A stretch of DNA of 64,000 bases from Lachnospiraceae bacterium (GCA_015057025.1 SVFD01000009.1:1-64000), one strand, 5' to 3'; counted from the first letter of the stretch, positions 1-8,261 are shown. Program-made: numbers and translations. The notes: generated by a model not told the origin, from the letters alone.

Positions 1-727
1 CATTTTTATCTGCCCACTTAGCAACCTGTTCTGCCGCATGGTTCAACTTTTGAATCTCCTTTCGGTGTTTCTCATTTTGTGCTATCGCAAATTTATCTTT
101 ACGTTGCTTATTCTCCCACCAGACCGAAAAATTACCATTTTGTACTTCGATACTGCAGCGATTCAATACCAGACAATGATCTGTGCATGCATCCAACAAA
201 TCTCTGTCATGAGAAACCAGTATAAAACCCTTTTTAGAAGCTAAATACACCTTCACACACTCCCTTGCATTTTGGTCAAGATGATTCGTCGGTTCATCAA
301 TTAATAAAAACTCATTTTCCTGTGAAAACAAAACTGCAAGTAATATCTTTGTACGCTCTCCGGGACTTAAGGTACAATAAGGTCTATACAAAATCTCTGA
401 ACTTTCCGATAGCTCTTCCAACTCACAAATTACTCTCCATATTTCACACCCCGGCTTCAAATCTTCCATAAATTCTGCCACAGGCATTTGCTTTTGGTAT
501 TCTGCAATTTCATAAGGAAAATAATCAAACTTCGTTGATGCACTTATGGAACCTGTAAACTGATATTTTCCAAGTAATAAATTTAAAAAAGTTGTCTTCC
601 CTTTTCCATTTCTACCAATAAAACCTAGTTTCCAATTTGTATCAATCGAAAATGAAACATTCTCAAAAACATAATCAAAACTCCCTTCATATCCAAAGGT
701 GAGATTATTTATACTAATTTGTGCCAT
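1..727 (-). CDS. ABC-F ribosomal protection ATPase, Lsa-like (3' end outside window)
   Basis: N-terminal ~242 residues of a duplicated ABC ATPase; the gene runs off the left edge of the window. Visible motifs: Walker A GRNGKGKTT (about residues 37-45), signature LSPGE (about 121), Walker B LLIDEPTNHLD (about 140-150), the switch His in LVSHDRDLLD, then the basic linker (WWENKQRKDKF) that inserts between the two ATPase domains. There is no transmembrane domain, so this is ABC-F rather than a transporter. The N-terminus and linker resemble Lsa-family proteins, which displace lincosamides, pleuromutilins and streptogramin A from the ribosome (family knowledge). The start at 727 is chosen because a consensus AGGAGG lies at 735-740. 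The frame stays open upstream to an ATG at 904, but that reading has no Shine-Dalgarno site and would cross the regulatory leader. Confidence 0.9.
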   Translation of the reverse strand, partial: MAQISINNLTFGYEGSFDYVFENVSFSIDTNWKLGFIGRNGKGKTTFLNLLLGKYQFTGSISASTKFDYFPYEIAEYQKQMPVAEFMEDLKPGCEIWRVICELEELSESSEILYRPYCTLSPGERTKILLAVLFSQENEFLLIDEPTNHLDQNARECVKVYLASKKGFILVSHDRDLLDACTDHCLVLNRCSIEVQNGNFSVWWENKQRKDKFAIAQNEKHRKEIQKLNHAAEQVAKWADKN

Positions 728-754
728 ATACATTCCTCCTCTCATGGTTACAAT

Positions 755-814
755 AAAAAAAAGAACCATTCGTTGCCAAACAGTTCCATTACATACTATA
801 ACCTCATATGGTTC
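755..814 (-). terminator. Leader terminator of the ABC-F attenuator
   Basis: GAACCAT (814-808) pairs with ATGGTTC (769-763), followed in the transcript by eight U residues (762-755), about 30 nt before the coding start. The stem is short and the loop is large (about 38 nt). ATGGTT (769-764) can alternatively pair with AACCAT at 749-744. Confidence 0.5.
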
Positions 815-873
815 ATCAAAAGAAGGAAATACACCCAACATTGTAATCATTTTTATGCACACAAAAAGAGAGG

Positions 874-885
874 TTATGAGAACAT
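874..885 (-). CDS. Leader uORF2, Met-Phe-Ser-stop
   Basis: Three-codon ORF (ATG TTC TCA TAA) with a weak upstream AAAGTGG. Its stop region (870-877) is the segment that can pair either with the uORF1 ribosome site or with 798-805. It may be a translated sensor or simply part of the RNA switch. Confidence 0.3.
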   Translation of the reverse strand: MFS

Positions 886-964
886 AATCCACTTTTGGCA
901 ACATGACAAGTAGTATGGGCGATATCGCTCATACTCCATAAACATTCATGTAATCAAAAGTAAA

Positions 965-976
965 TTATCTTCTCAT
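965..976 (-). CDS. Leader uORF1, Met-Arg-Arg-stop
   Basis: Three-codon upstream ORF (ATG AGA AGA TAA) about 25 nt after the predicted transcription start. A purine-rich Shine-Dalgarno stretch (AGAGAGGTG, about 982-990) is correctly spaced before it. That ribosome site can pair with 867-874 inside uORF2, which couples its translation to the fold of the leader. Confidence 0.5.
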   Translation of the reverse strand: MRR

Positions 977-1005
977 CTTTTCACCTCTCTCCTTAAGATA
1001 AAGCC

Positions 1006-1034
1006 ATTCTAACACTCCGACTTTCCTTTGTCAA
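1006..1034 (-). promoter_or_regulatory. SigA-type promoter of the ABC-F gene
   Basis: On the minus strand TTGACA (1034-1029), 17 nt, TAGAAT (1011-1006): near-consensus. Transcription would start near 999, giving a ~270-nt leader. Confidence 0.8.
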
Positions 1035-1046
1035 CAAAGGAATATA

Positions 1047-1292
1047 CTAATTCAACTCATTCCACACATCCACATAATCCTGCAATCCGCCCGGACGCAT
1101 TGCAAAACTGACATAACTTGCTGGCTCTTTCCTCGCAAGTCTGGCAAGAATCCCTGCATCCTCCGGCTCATCAAATACGACCTGCTCCTCTGCTTTATCA
1201 CAGTTAATCACAAGTTGTTTGCCATCCATATCTGTCATAACAACTGCATTCCTGCTGCCATCATACTGATATATTGTATAGTTTAATGCCAT
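1047..1292 (-). CDS. Small conserved-looking protein downstream of rlmD (81 aa)
   Basis: I do not recognise this 81-residue soluble acidic protein. It has an N-terminal beta-rich stretch (LNYTIYQYDGSRNAVVMTD), no signal peptide and no membrane segment. Its Shine-Dalgarno site (AGAGGTG) begins directly after the rlmD stop codon, with the ATG 12 nt after that stop, so it is almost certainly co-transcribed and coupled with rlmD. Function unknown; the link to RNA modification is positional only. Confidence 0.65.
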   Translation of the reverse strand: MALNYTIYQYDGSRNAVVMTDMDGKQLVINCDKAEEQVVFDEPEDAGILARLARKEPASYVSFAMRPGGLQDYVDVWNELN

Positions 1293-1304
1293 GTGCTCAC
1301 CTCT

Positions 1305-3062
1305 CTAAACCATCCCAAAATGCTCCAGCGCATCCTTAATCGCTTTTTCCTTTTCTTCCGGACACTGAGGTTGTCTGCTATCCTCTGATTTCGGAAGATT
1401 ATAATTCTCCCCAACCTCTATTCCACACTTTCTTTTCACTTGTGAAATATACAGATTAGAAACCTTCAACCCATGCTCCTTTAGGACATAATCCTTAATC
1501 TCCGCATAAGTCGCCTTACTCTCAGCCGAAGTCAAATCCAGCTCATCTAATTCAATTTCAACCTCGATTACATCATCTGGTTTTTGTTGGGACAAGAGAA
1601 CTACCGTCTCCACATGCCCCGTCTGCCCAAACATATCCACGCACACAGCCTTCTTTAACTCATAACCACCCTCGCACAGAATCTTTAAATCCCTCGCCAA
1701 GGTTGCACTGTCACAACTTACATATACAATCCTCTTCGGTTGCATCTTAAGCATGGTATCCAAACACTGTACGTCACAGCCCTTACGGGGCGGGTCAACT
1801 ACAATCACGTCCGGATGGAGCATATCTGTTGCCTGTTTAGCATCTCTCAAACTTCGGTCGCTACCGGAAACGTTTTCTTCTATCTGTTCACCAAATAACG
1901 CTCCCTTCGTATCACCTTCCCGACTCACTCTCTCATAAAACTTCGGCAACACTTCTTCTGCCTTACCCACAAAAAATTCTGTATTGGTAAAACCGTTACG
2001 CTCCGCATTTCCTTTGGCGTCCTCAATCGCCTCAGGAATAATTTCAACGCCATATACCTTCCCTGCATTCTTTGCCATAAAAAGAGAAATTGTTCCGATA
2101 CCGCAGTATAAATCCCACACGGTCTCCTTCCCGGTAAGTCCGGCAAATTCTACAGCCTTGGCATACAATTTCTCAGTCTGCACAGGATTCACCTGATAAA
2201 AGGACAGGGGCGAAATCCGAAATTTTATTCCACCCAAAGTATCCTCAATAGTATCATTTCCCCACAGGGTACGAATCGTAGTGCCCATAATGACATTAGT
2301 ATTTTCACGATTAACGCTGAGAGAAATGCTTTTCATGCCGGGCACTTCTTTTAAGGATTCAATGAGTTTTCCAATCTGTGGCAATTCCCTGCCGTTTACC
2401 ACGAGACATACCATCAACTCTCCACTAACAAAACCCTTACGGATTAAGACATGACGTACCAAGCCATTATGAGTGATTTCATCATAAGCAGATACCCTGC
2501 ACTCTTCCATCCATGCAAGAATTTTTTCAAGGATAATTTTATTCTCAGATACTCCCAGAGCACAATCCGTATTGGCAATAATGTCATGGGTTCGCTGGGC
2601 ATAAAAGCCGGCAACCGGCTTTCCGGTCTTTTTATCGGTACCGATAGGGTACTGTGCTTTATTACGATAATAAAATGGCACTTCCATACCGATAATCGGT
2701 TGCATCACTTCGCTAATCTTTTCTTCCGGGAAACCGCCTATCCGCATCAGATTATTACGTACCTTCTTTTCTTTAAAGGCAAGCTGAGCTTCATAAGATA
2801 AACACTGCAACTGACAACCGCCGCATCTGCGATGATGCTCACATTTTGGTTCAATACGATAAGAGGAGGGTGTAATAACCTCCTCTAACCTTGCGAAGGC
2901 ATAGTTTTTCTTTGCCTTCATAATCTTTACTTTTACCACATCACCAACCAAGGCATCCTTGACAAAGAGGGTATACCCATCTGCCTTGCCGATGCCCTGC
3001 CCGTCAGTATCTAAATCCTCGATTGTGACTGTGAGGCAGTCACCTTTTTTATACATATCCAT
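1305..3062 (-). CDS. rlmD: 23S rRNA (uracil-C5)-methyltransferase RlmD/RumA family
   Basis: SAM-dependent m5U methyltransferase acting on rRNA (position 1939 in the E. coli family member). An N-terminal TRAM RNA-binding domain (about 5-62) is followed by the iron-sulfur cysteine cluster CEHHRRCGGC (Cys74, 80, 83). The SAM-binding motif DLYCGIGTISLF is near 318, DPPRKGCD near 427 and the catalytic cysteine in VYVSCDS near 455. At 585 aa it exceeds the usual ~450: a charged insert before the DPPRKG motif and an extra ~85-residue tail after ~500 (AEIKDYVLKEHGLKVSNLY onward). Start 3062 follows GAGGAAT. Paralogues RlmCD/TrmFO-like enzymes share the fold, so exact position specificity is inferred. 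Confidence 0.9.
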   Translation of the reverse strand: MDMYKKGDCLTVTIEDLDTDGQGIGKADGYTLFVKDALVGDVVKVKIMKAKKNYAFARLEEVITPSSYRIEPKCEHHRRCGGCQLQCLSYEAQLAFKEKKVRNNLMRIGGFPEEKISEVMQPIIGMEVPFYYRNKAQYPIGTDKKTGKPVAGFYAQRTHDIIANTDCALGVSENKIILEKILAWMEECRVSAYDEITHNGLVRHVLIRKGFVSGELMVCLVVNGRELPQIGKLIESLKEVPGMKSISLSVNRENTNVIMGTTIRTLWGNDTIEDTLGGIKFRISPLSFYQVNPVQTEKLYAKAVEFAGLTGKETVWDLYCGIGTISLFMAKNAGKVYGVEIIPEAIEDAKGNAERNGFTNTEFFVGKAEEVLPKFYERVSREGDTKGALFGEQIEENVSGSDRSLRDAKQATDMLHPDVIVVDPPRKGCDVQCLDTMLKMQPKRIVYVSCDSATLARDLKILCEGGYELKKAVCVDMFGQTGHVETVVLLSQQKPDDVIEVEIELDELDLTSAESKATYAEIKDYVLKEHGLKVSNLYISQVKRKCGIEVGENYNLPKSEDSRQPQCPEEKEKAIKDALEHFGMV

Positions 3063-3077
3063 GCTTTATTCCTCAAT

Positions 3078-3294
3078 ATTCTTTTTAAACAGATATCTTA
3101 CATTCTCTGTTTTAACAAGCTTTTGTAATTCGGTTAAGGACCGTTTAAGAACGTCGGTACTAAGTTTGCAAATTAAAAGAAATTTATTTGCAAACTTAGT
3201 ATCCGCTACGATTCTTAACCGAGCGAAAGCGTGTCCGTAGCGAATACAAACAGCTTGTAATATTATGAATTTAATACATCTGTTTTAAAAGAAT
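3078..3294. repeat. Palindromic intergenic element, copy 1 (217 bp)
   Basis: Fills the gap between rlmD and yhaM. Nested inverted repeats: outer arms 3078-3094 and 3278-3294 (one mismatch in 17), TCGGTTAAG (3130-3138) with CTTAACCGA (3214-3222), and a perfect 15-bp inner stem 3159-3173 with 3186-3200. It contains GAGCGAAAGCG (3221-3231), also found in the related element at 53211-53352. It has no ORF. It could be a MITE-like repeat or a large folded RNA/terminator. Confidence 0.6.
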
Positions 3295-3299
3295 AACTA

Positions 3300-4244
3300 T
3301 TATTCTCCCCGTGTTAATCTCACATTACTCTCCAGTAAACGATTATATCCAAGCCAGTCGTATGTATCCGTTTTATTTACAAGCTCCGTAAACATCTGAA
3401 GCTTCGCATCCGCATCATCTGCATAGTTTAATGCTACAGCTTCCATCAATGCAGGTGTCTTGGGCGAACCGAATTCCAACTTACCGTGATGTGCAATAAT
3501 ACAATGTTTTAACTCCCCTGCAAGTACGGTAGGGAAATCGGGGATGGCACGGATTTTATCTGAAATCATTTCAGTGCCCATAACGATGTGACCCAAAAGA
3601 TTTCCTTCATCGGTATAATCATTATCCGGAAATGCCGAAAGTTCCTTCGTTTTACCAATATCATGACAGATTGCTGCAGTCAGAAGCAAATCCTTCTTAA
3701 GCACCGGATAGGTGGTGCAGAAATATGCACACAGCTTCGTTACACTTAAAGTATGTTCCAATAATCCACCGATAAAACCATGATGCACGGTCTTTGCCGC
3801 AGAGGACTTTTTAAAACGCTCGATAAAAGTTTTATCCTCCACAAAGAAAGATTCCAACAGCTTCTTTAAATACATATTTTCAATCTTCCCGATAATGGAA
3901 AGAAGCTCAGCATACATTTCATCAATATTTTTACTGCTGACAGGAAAATAATCCGCCTCATTATAATCGCCTGTTTCCGCAACTCTTACCTGCTTGATGT
4001 TTACCTGCAATGCTCCGTTAAAAGAGGTTACATCGCCATTTACAAAAATATAATCATGAGCAGAAAATTCCGCGATACCGAAGCTGTTAGGCTCCCAAAC
4101 CTTGGCATCAATGGTCCCGGTTTTATCCTGCAAAATCACGTTATAATATTCCTTGCCATTCTTAGTGGTGGCAGCATTCTTTTGTTTGCACAAATACACA
4201 TCCTTTACCGCTGCGCCTTCTTTTAAATCCTGAATATATCTCAT
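3300..4244 (-). CDS. yhaM: 3'-5' exoribonuclease YhaM-type (OB fold + HD domain)
   Basis: 314 aa, the normal length for YhaM. The N-terminal OB-fold (about 10-100) starts with YIQDLKEGAAVKDVYLC. The HD phosphohydrolase domain (about 160-290) shows the metal ligands H in GGLLEHTLSV, HD in ICHDIGKTKEL, and H in IIAHHGKLEFGSP. The family degrades RNA and single-stranded DNA from the 3' end with Mn2+/Mg2+. No strong Shine-Dalgarno site precedes the ATG, but the start aligns with the family N-terminus. Confidence 0.9.
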   Translation of the reverse strand: MRYIQDLKEGAAVKDVYLCKQKNAATTKNGKEYYNVILQDKTGTIDAKVWEPNSFGIAEFSAHDYIFVNGDVTSFNGALQVNIKQVRVAETGDYNEADYFPVSSKNIDEMYAELLSIIGKIENMYLKKLLESFFVEDKTFIERFKKSSAAKTVHHGFIGGLLEHTLSVTKLCAYFCTTYPVLKKDLLLTAAICHDIGKTKELSAFPDNDYTDEGNLLGHIVMGTEMISDKIRAIPDFPTVLAGELKHCIIAHHGKLEFGSPKTPALMEAVALNYADDADAKLQMFTELVNKTDTYDWLGYNRLLESNVRLTRGE

Positions 4245-4373
4245 CTTCTTATTGGCGGCTTACACCGCACTTCCTTTCCTCCCATACTTTTCTAAAAATC
4301 ACATAAAAATTTTATATTCGTAGAACGGAAAAATTTTTCATAAAAATCGGCATATCATACTCAATCTCTTTAT

Positions 4374-5666
4374 TTATTCCAAGACCCCAAGCGTTACTTT
4401 TACATCAATCTCACGATACCCGTCCACACTCATTCTCTGAATGGTGATTGTAACTTCTTCGCCCGGTGCATGTTCCCGTAATTCATTAACATACTCCGAT
4501 ACATTAGTAACTACCGCATCTTCGATTGCCGTTACCACATCGCCCTTTTGCATTCCTACCAACATGGCAGGAGAATTCAAATCAATATCCTTGATGTAAG
4601 CTCCCTTCGGAACAGACAATTGTGTCTGCGCCGTGGCGGTAACATCCGTAACATACAGACCAAGATATGCACTATCATCTGCATTAGAAAGCAACTCAAT
4701 GGTTTTACGAAGTTCTGAAATACCGATTGCAGAAATCTGATTCTTTAAATCCGCGCTGTTATAATTTTGATTAATGATACCGATAATCTGACCTTTGGTA
4801 TTTAATATGGCACCACTGGCATTACTGCTACCGTAAATATCTGTAGTTATCAATTTATAATTCATATCAATGGTATTGATTTCATTTCCCATAGAGGTAA
4901 TGTTTCCGTAACACAGAGAATCATTATACCCCAAAGGGCTGCCAACCGCGATAACCAAATCTCCCACACGATTTCCTGTACTTGAACTTCCCAAGGAAAT
5001 ATATTTTATGGCATCCTTTGTCTCCTGTGAAATAACCGTCATATCCACTGCAAGAATTGTGAGACCGGTGTTTGCATCCGTCTTTTTTATCGTTGCCGTC
5101 GCTTGCTCGCCATCCGTAAAAGTAATCATAATTTCGGTGGCCTTAGAAATAAATCTCTGGTCTGCCAGTATCAAAAGTTCCTTCCCGTTATCTGCCACTA
5201 TAAAACCGGTGGTTTCGTTTTCGCTTTCCAACGGATTATTAAACCAGTCTACATCCGAGCTCATGGCAGTCACCGTCACCATACTTTTACCGGCTTCTTT
5301 TGCAACATCATGTAATTTATCGTACATAGCTTCATAATCGGATAATTGCAATTCAACCGTTGATACCGCACTGGATATATTCTCATTCTGGTTTAATTCA
5401 TCTTCGTCCTGCACCATGTCTTCAGGAAGCATTTCTTCTTCCTCGGCCGGGAATGTCACAATCTGCAAATCGTCTCCCTTATCAGGGCTCAGCCAGTTTC
5501 CGATTACCGGTTCCAACAAAATAAAAGTAACGCATGCAACCAAACCAAACACTACGGCAAACGTGGCGGTATTTATACTTGTTCTTATTAATTTTTTACG
5601 ATTAATCGGACGTTCCTTTATCTTCTCTTGTAAAAAAGAATAATCGCTATCTTGATGTTCCTTCAT
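4374..5666 (-). CDS. Membrane-anchored HtrA-like PDZ protein, catalytically degenerate
   Basis: 430 aa: cytoplasmic head (1-24), one membrane segment (about 30-52), acidic linker (about 60-95), trypsin-like HtrA domain (about 110-320), C-terminal PDZ domain (about 330-428, with SPAMLVGMQKGDVVTAIED). This is the DegP/HtrA family architecture of an extracytoplasmic quality-control protease. The catalytic residues appear to be gone: the His motif reads LLILADQRFI, the Asp motif NTGLTILAV, and the GNSGG serine loop SNASGAIL. I therefore call it a pseudoprotease, perhaps a peptide-binding or regulatory PDZ protein. Start follows AGAGG; a promoter-hairpin module lies upstream at 5748-5810. Confidence 0.8.
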   Translation of the reverse strand: MKEHQDSDYSFLQEKIKERPINRKKLIRTSINTATFAVVFGLVACVTFILLEPVIGNWLSPDKGDDLQIVTFPAEEEEMLPEDMVQDEDELNQNENISSAVSTVELQLSDYEAMYDKLHDVAKEAGKSMVTVTAMSSDVDWFNNPLESENETTGFIVADNGKELLILADQRFISKATEIMITFTDGEQATATIKKTDANTGLTILAVDMTVISQETKDAIKYISLGSSSTGNRVGDLVIAVGSPLGYNDSLCYGNITSMGNEINTIDMNYKLITTDIYGSSNASGAILNTKGQIIGIINQNYNSADLKNQISAIGISELRKTIELLSNADDSAYLGLYVTDVTATAQTQLSVPKGAYIKDIDLNSPAMLVGMQKGDVVTAIEDAVVTNVSEYVNELREHAPGEEVTITIQRMSVDGYREIDVKVTLGVLE

Positions 5667-5747
5667 GTTGAACCTCTTTCTATCATCAATTCACAAATTC
5701 CGCACTTCGTGCTTTATGTCTGCTTACGCAGACGATTTGCTCAAATC

Positions 5748-5810
5748 GCGGAAGAAAAACAAATGCCGCTGCGCATCGCTTGTTTTTCTTCTCGCGTACA
5801 GTATAACATA
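5748..5810 (-). promoter_or_regulatory. Promoter-hairpin module, copy 1 (upstream of HtrA-like gene)
   Basis: Minus strand: extended -10 TGTTATACT (5808-5800), then GTACGCGAG, then a stem AAGAAAAACAA (5790-5780) with TTGTTTTTCTT (5762-5752) closing a GC-rich loop. A closely similar block occurs at 17219-17274 upstream of the lytTR gene, and its -10/GCG part at 12499-12515. More small hairpins follow at 5700-5750. Confidence 0.5.
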
Positions 5811-5880
5811 AATTCACCTCAATAGAAAATAGCATTTTCGGCAAAACTATGCTATGATAGTGGCGAAAGGATTTTTAACT

Positions 5881-8241
5881 ATGAATGAACGCGCATTACG
5901 TATTTTAGAATATGATAAAATCATCCGTCTTCTGGTAGAACACGCTTCTTCTCCTCTCGGCAAAGAAAAATGTGAAGCGCTGGTTCCCATGACAGACGTA
6001 AACGACATTAATCAGGCACAAACAGAAACAGCAGATGCTACAGGAAGACTCCTGCGCAAGGGGCGAATTACCTTTCAGGGTAACTACGAATTATTCCGCA
6101 CCATTCAGAATCTTACTCTAGGCGGAAGCCTTTCTGCTTCAGAGCTTCTTAAAATTGCTTCTTTAGCAGAATGTGCTGCAAGAGTAAAACAATATGGTAA
6201 AAAAGAACGTGAGGACGAGCCTTCGGATTCCTTAACGGATTTATTTGAAGAACTTGTTCCTTTGGTTCAGCTTTCAAAAGAAATTCGCCGATGCATTCTT
6301 TCCGAAGAAGAAATTGCCGACGACGCTTCTTCCACTTTAAAACACATTCGCAGAAGCATGGTTATAACCGGCGAACGGATTCACAGCCAGTTAAACACCA
6401 TGGTTAATTCTACCTACCGTACTTATTTGCAGGACGCTGTCATTACCATGCGAAACAACCGCTACTGTATTCCCGTCAAAGCAGAATACAAGGGTATGGT
6501 TCATGGTATGGTTCATGACCAGTCCAAAGCCGGTTCTACCTTTTTTATCGAGCCGGCCGCAGTGGTTGAATTAAATAATAAACTGCAGGAATTAAGCATT
6601 CAGGAGCAGGAAGAAATCGAAGTCATTCTGGCAGATTTAAGTACACAGGCGGCGGAATACACTGCTGAACTCACCTTAAATCAGCAGAACTTAACTAAAC
6701 TTGATTTTATTTTTGCCAAAGGCGGACTGGCTTTGGAAATGAATGCTTCCAGACCGGTTTATCATGAAGAAAAAAGCCTTAATTTACTTAAGGCCCGCCA
6801 CCCTCTTATTGATAAAAAGAAAGTCATTCCCATTGATATCCGCTTGGGACAGGATTACGATTTATTAATTGTAACCGGACCGAATACCGGCGGTAAAACC
6901 GTTTCCTTAAAAACTACCGGGCTTTTATGTGCCATGGGGCAGTCCGGACTTCATATTCCTGCAAGAGATAACAGTGAACTTTGTGTTTTTACAGAAATAT
7001 TTGCAGACATCGGTGATGAGCAGAGTATTGAACAGAGTTTAAGTACCTTCTCTGCTCATATGACCAATATCATCTCGATTTTAGAACAGGCAGATGCCGA
7101 TTCCCTATGTTTGTTTGATGAATTATGTGCAGGTACAGATCCTACGGAGGGTGCCGCATTGGCAATCAGCATTCTTCGTCACTTACACGATAGAGGAATC
7201 CGCACCATGGCAACTACCCACTACAGTGAGTTAAAGGTATTTGCCTTATCCACAAATTTTGTCGAGAATGCCTGTTGCGAATTTAACGTGGAAACTTTAT
7301 CTCCCACGTACCGCCTTTTAATCGGTATTCCCGGTAAAAGTAATGCCTTTGCCATTTCTAAAAAATTGGGACTTTCTGATGATATCATTGACTTGGCCAA
7401 AGAAGAAATCAGCGAAGCGGATGAAAGCTTTGAAGACCTTTTAAGTGATTTGGAACAATCACGTATCACTATTGAAAATGAAAGACTTCAAATTGAAGAA
7501 TATCGTCGGGAAATTGAATCCTTAAAACTCCAGCTTTCCAAGAAACAGGAAAAACTGGAGCAATCCCGAGAGCGTATTTTACGGGAAGCAAATGAAGAAG
7601 CAAGAGAAATTCTGCAGGAAGCCAAAGACACTGCCGACAAGGCAATCAGAGCTTATCAGAAGGGTACTACCATTCAGGAAATGGAGCAGACCAGACAGAA
7701 GCTTCGTGATAAAATTTCCGATAAAAATAATTCTTTAAAAGAAAATAAACAAAAAGAAAATCACAAAATATTAAAACCGGAGGATTTGGTATTAGGGGAA
7801 AACGTAGAAATTATTTCTATGGGCATGAAGGGTACTGTTCATTCCAAGCCGGATGCCAAGGGAGACCTTTTTATCCAATGCGGTATTATGCGGACGAAAG
7901 CTAATATCAAAGACTTGCGCATAGTGGAAGAAAATCCACAGTTCAAAGAAAAGGTGAGAAAATCCAACTACAGCGGCTCCTTCTCGAAATCCGCATCCAT
8001 CTCTCCGGAAATTAATCTTTTAGGAAAAACCGTTGATGAAGCATTGGCTGCTTTGGATAAATATTTAGACGATGCTTATCTTTCACACTTAACCAGTGTG
8101 CGAGTTGTTCACGGCAAGGGAACCGGAGCCTTACGAAACGGTGTCCACAGATATCTTAAGGGTGTGCGCTACGTGAAATCTTTCCGTATGGGAGAATTCG
8201 GCGAAGGCGATGCCGGTGTAACTATTGTAGAATTCAAATAA
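5881..8241 (+). CDS. mutS2: Endonuclease MutS2
   Basis: 786 aa from the ATG at 5881. The frame is open from 5854, but the only ribosome site (GAAAGGA, 10 nt before) serves 5881, and MNERALRILEYDKI is the usual N-terminus. The MutS core and lever helices are followed by the ATPase: Walker A GPNTGGKT (about 334-341), DELCAGTDPTEG Walker B/signature, the switch His in ATTHYSELK, a long coiled coil (about 510-630), and a C-terminal Smr nuclease domain (about 710-786, with HGKGTG). MutS2 binds branched DNA or collided ribosomes and restrains recombination (family knowledge). The two-component genes follow 20 nt downstream. Confidence 0.95.
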   Translation: MNERALRILEYDKIIRLLVEHASSPLGKEKCEALVPMTDVNDINQAQTETADATGRLLRKGRITFQGNYELFRTIQNLTLGGSLSASELLKIASLAECAARVKQYGKKEREDEPSDSLTDLFEELVPLVQLSKEIRRCILSEEEIADDASSTLKHIRRSMVITGERIHSQLNTMVNSTYRTYLQDAVITMRNNRYCIPVKAEYKGMVHGMVHDQSKAGSTFFIEPAAVVELNNKLQELSIQEQEEIEVILADLSTQAAEYTAELTLNQQNLTKLDFIFAKGGLALEMNASRPVYHEEKSLNLLKARHPLIDKKKVIPIDIRLGQDYDLLIVTGPNTGGKTVSLKTTGLLCAMGQSGLHIPARDNSELCVFTEIFADIGDEQSIEQSLSTFSAHMTNIISILEQADADSLCLFDELCAGTDPTEGAALAISILRHLHDRGIRTMATTHYSELKVFALSTNFVENACCEFNVETLSPTYRLLIGIPGKSNAFAISKKLGLSDDIIDLAKEEISEADESFEDLLSDLEQSRITIENERLQIEEYRREIESLKLQLSKKQEKLEQSRERILREANEEAREILQEAKDTADKAIRAYQKGTTIQEMEQTRQKLRDKISDKNNSLKENKQKENHKILKPEDLVLGENVEIISMGMKGTVHSKPDAKGDLFIQCGIMRTKANIKDLRIVEENPQFKEKVRKSNYSGSFSKSASISPEINLLGKTVDEALAALDKYLDDAYLSHLTSVRVVHGKGTGALRNGVHRYLKGVRYVKSFRMGEFGEGDAGVTIVEFK

Positions 8242-8261
8242 CATATATCCAAGGAGGAACT

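Larger units (their letters stand above)
728..1000 (-). promoter_or_regulatory. ABC-F leader: probable ribosome-sensing attenuator
   Basis: Untranslated leader between the promoter and the ABC-F start. It holds, in transcript order: uORF1 (976-965, Met-Arg-Arg-stop) with a Shine-Dalgarno site; a near-perfect palindrome at 935-912; uORF2 (885-874, Met-Phe-Ser-stop); and a 7-bp stem (814-808 with 769-763) followed by a run of eight U. Competing pairings seen directly: 990-983 with 874-867 (8 bp, hides the uORF1 ribosome site); 902-894 with 780-772 (9 bp); 877-870 with 805-798 (8 bp). The last two are nested and would exclude the terminator. Short-uORF attenuation is an established control for ABC-F genes in Firmicutes; the direction of this switch is inferred. 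Confidence 0.65.

Noticed and set aside
728..904. In-frame extension of the ABC-F protein to an ATG at 904
   Set aside because: No stop codon intervenes, but there is no ribosome site at 904, the family N-terminus begins at 727 behind AGGAGG, and the region carries the terminator and pairing segments.
2451..2801. 116-aa plus-strand ORF inside rlmD
   Set aside because: Antisense shadow of conserved rlmD codons; no ribosome site, no recognisable domain.
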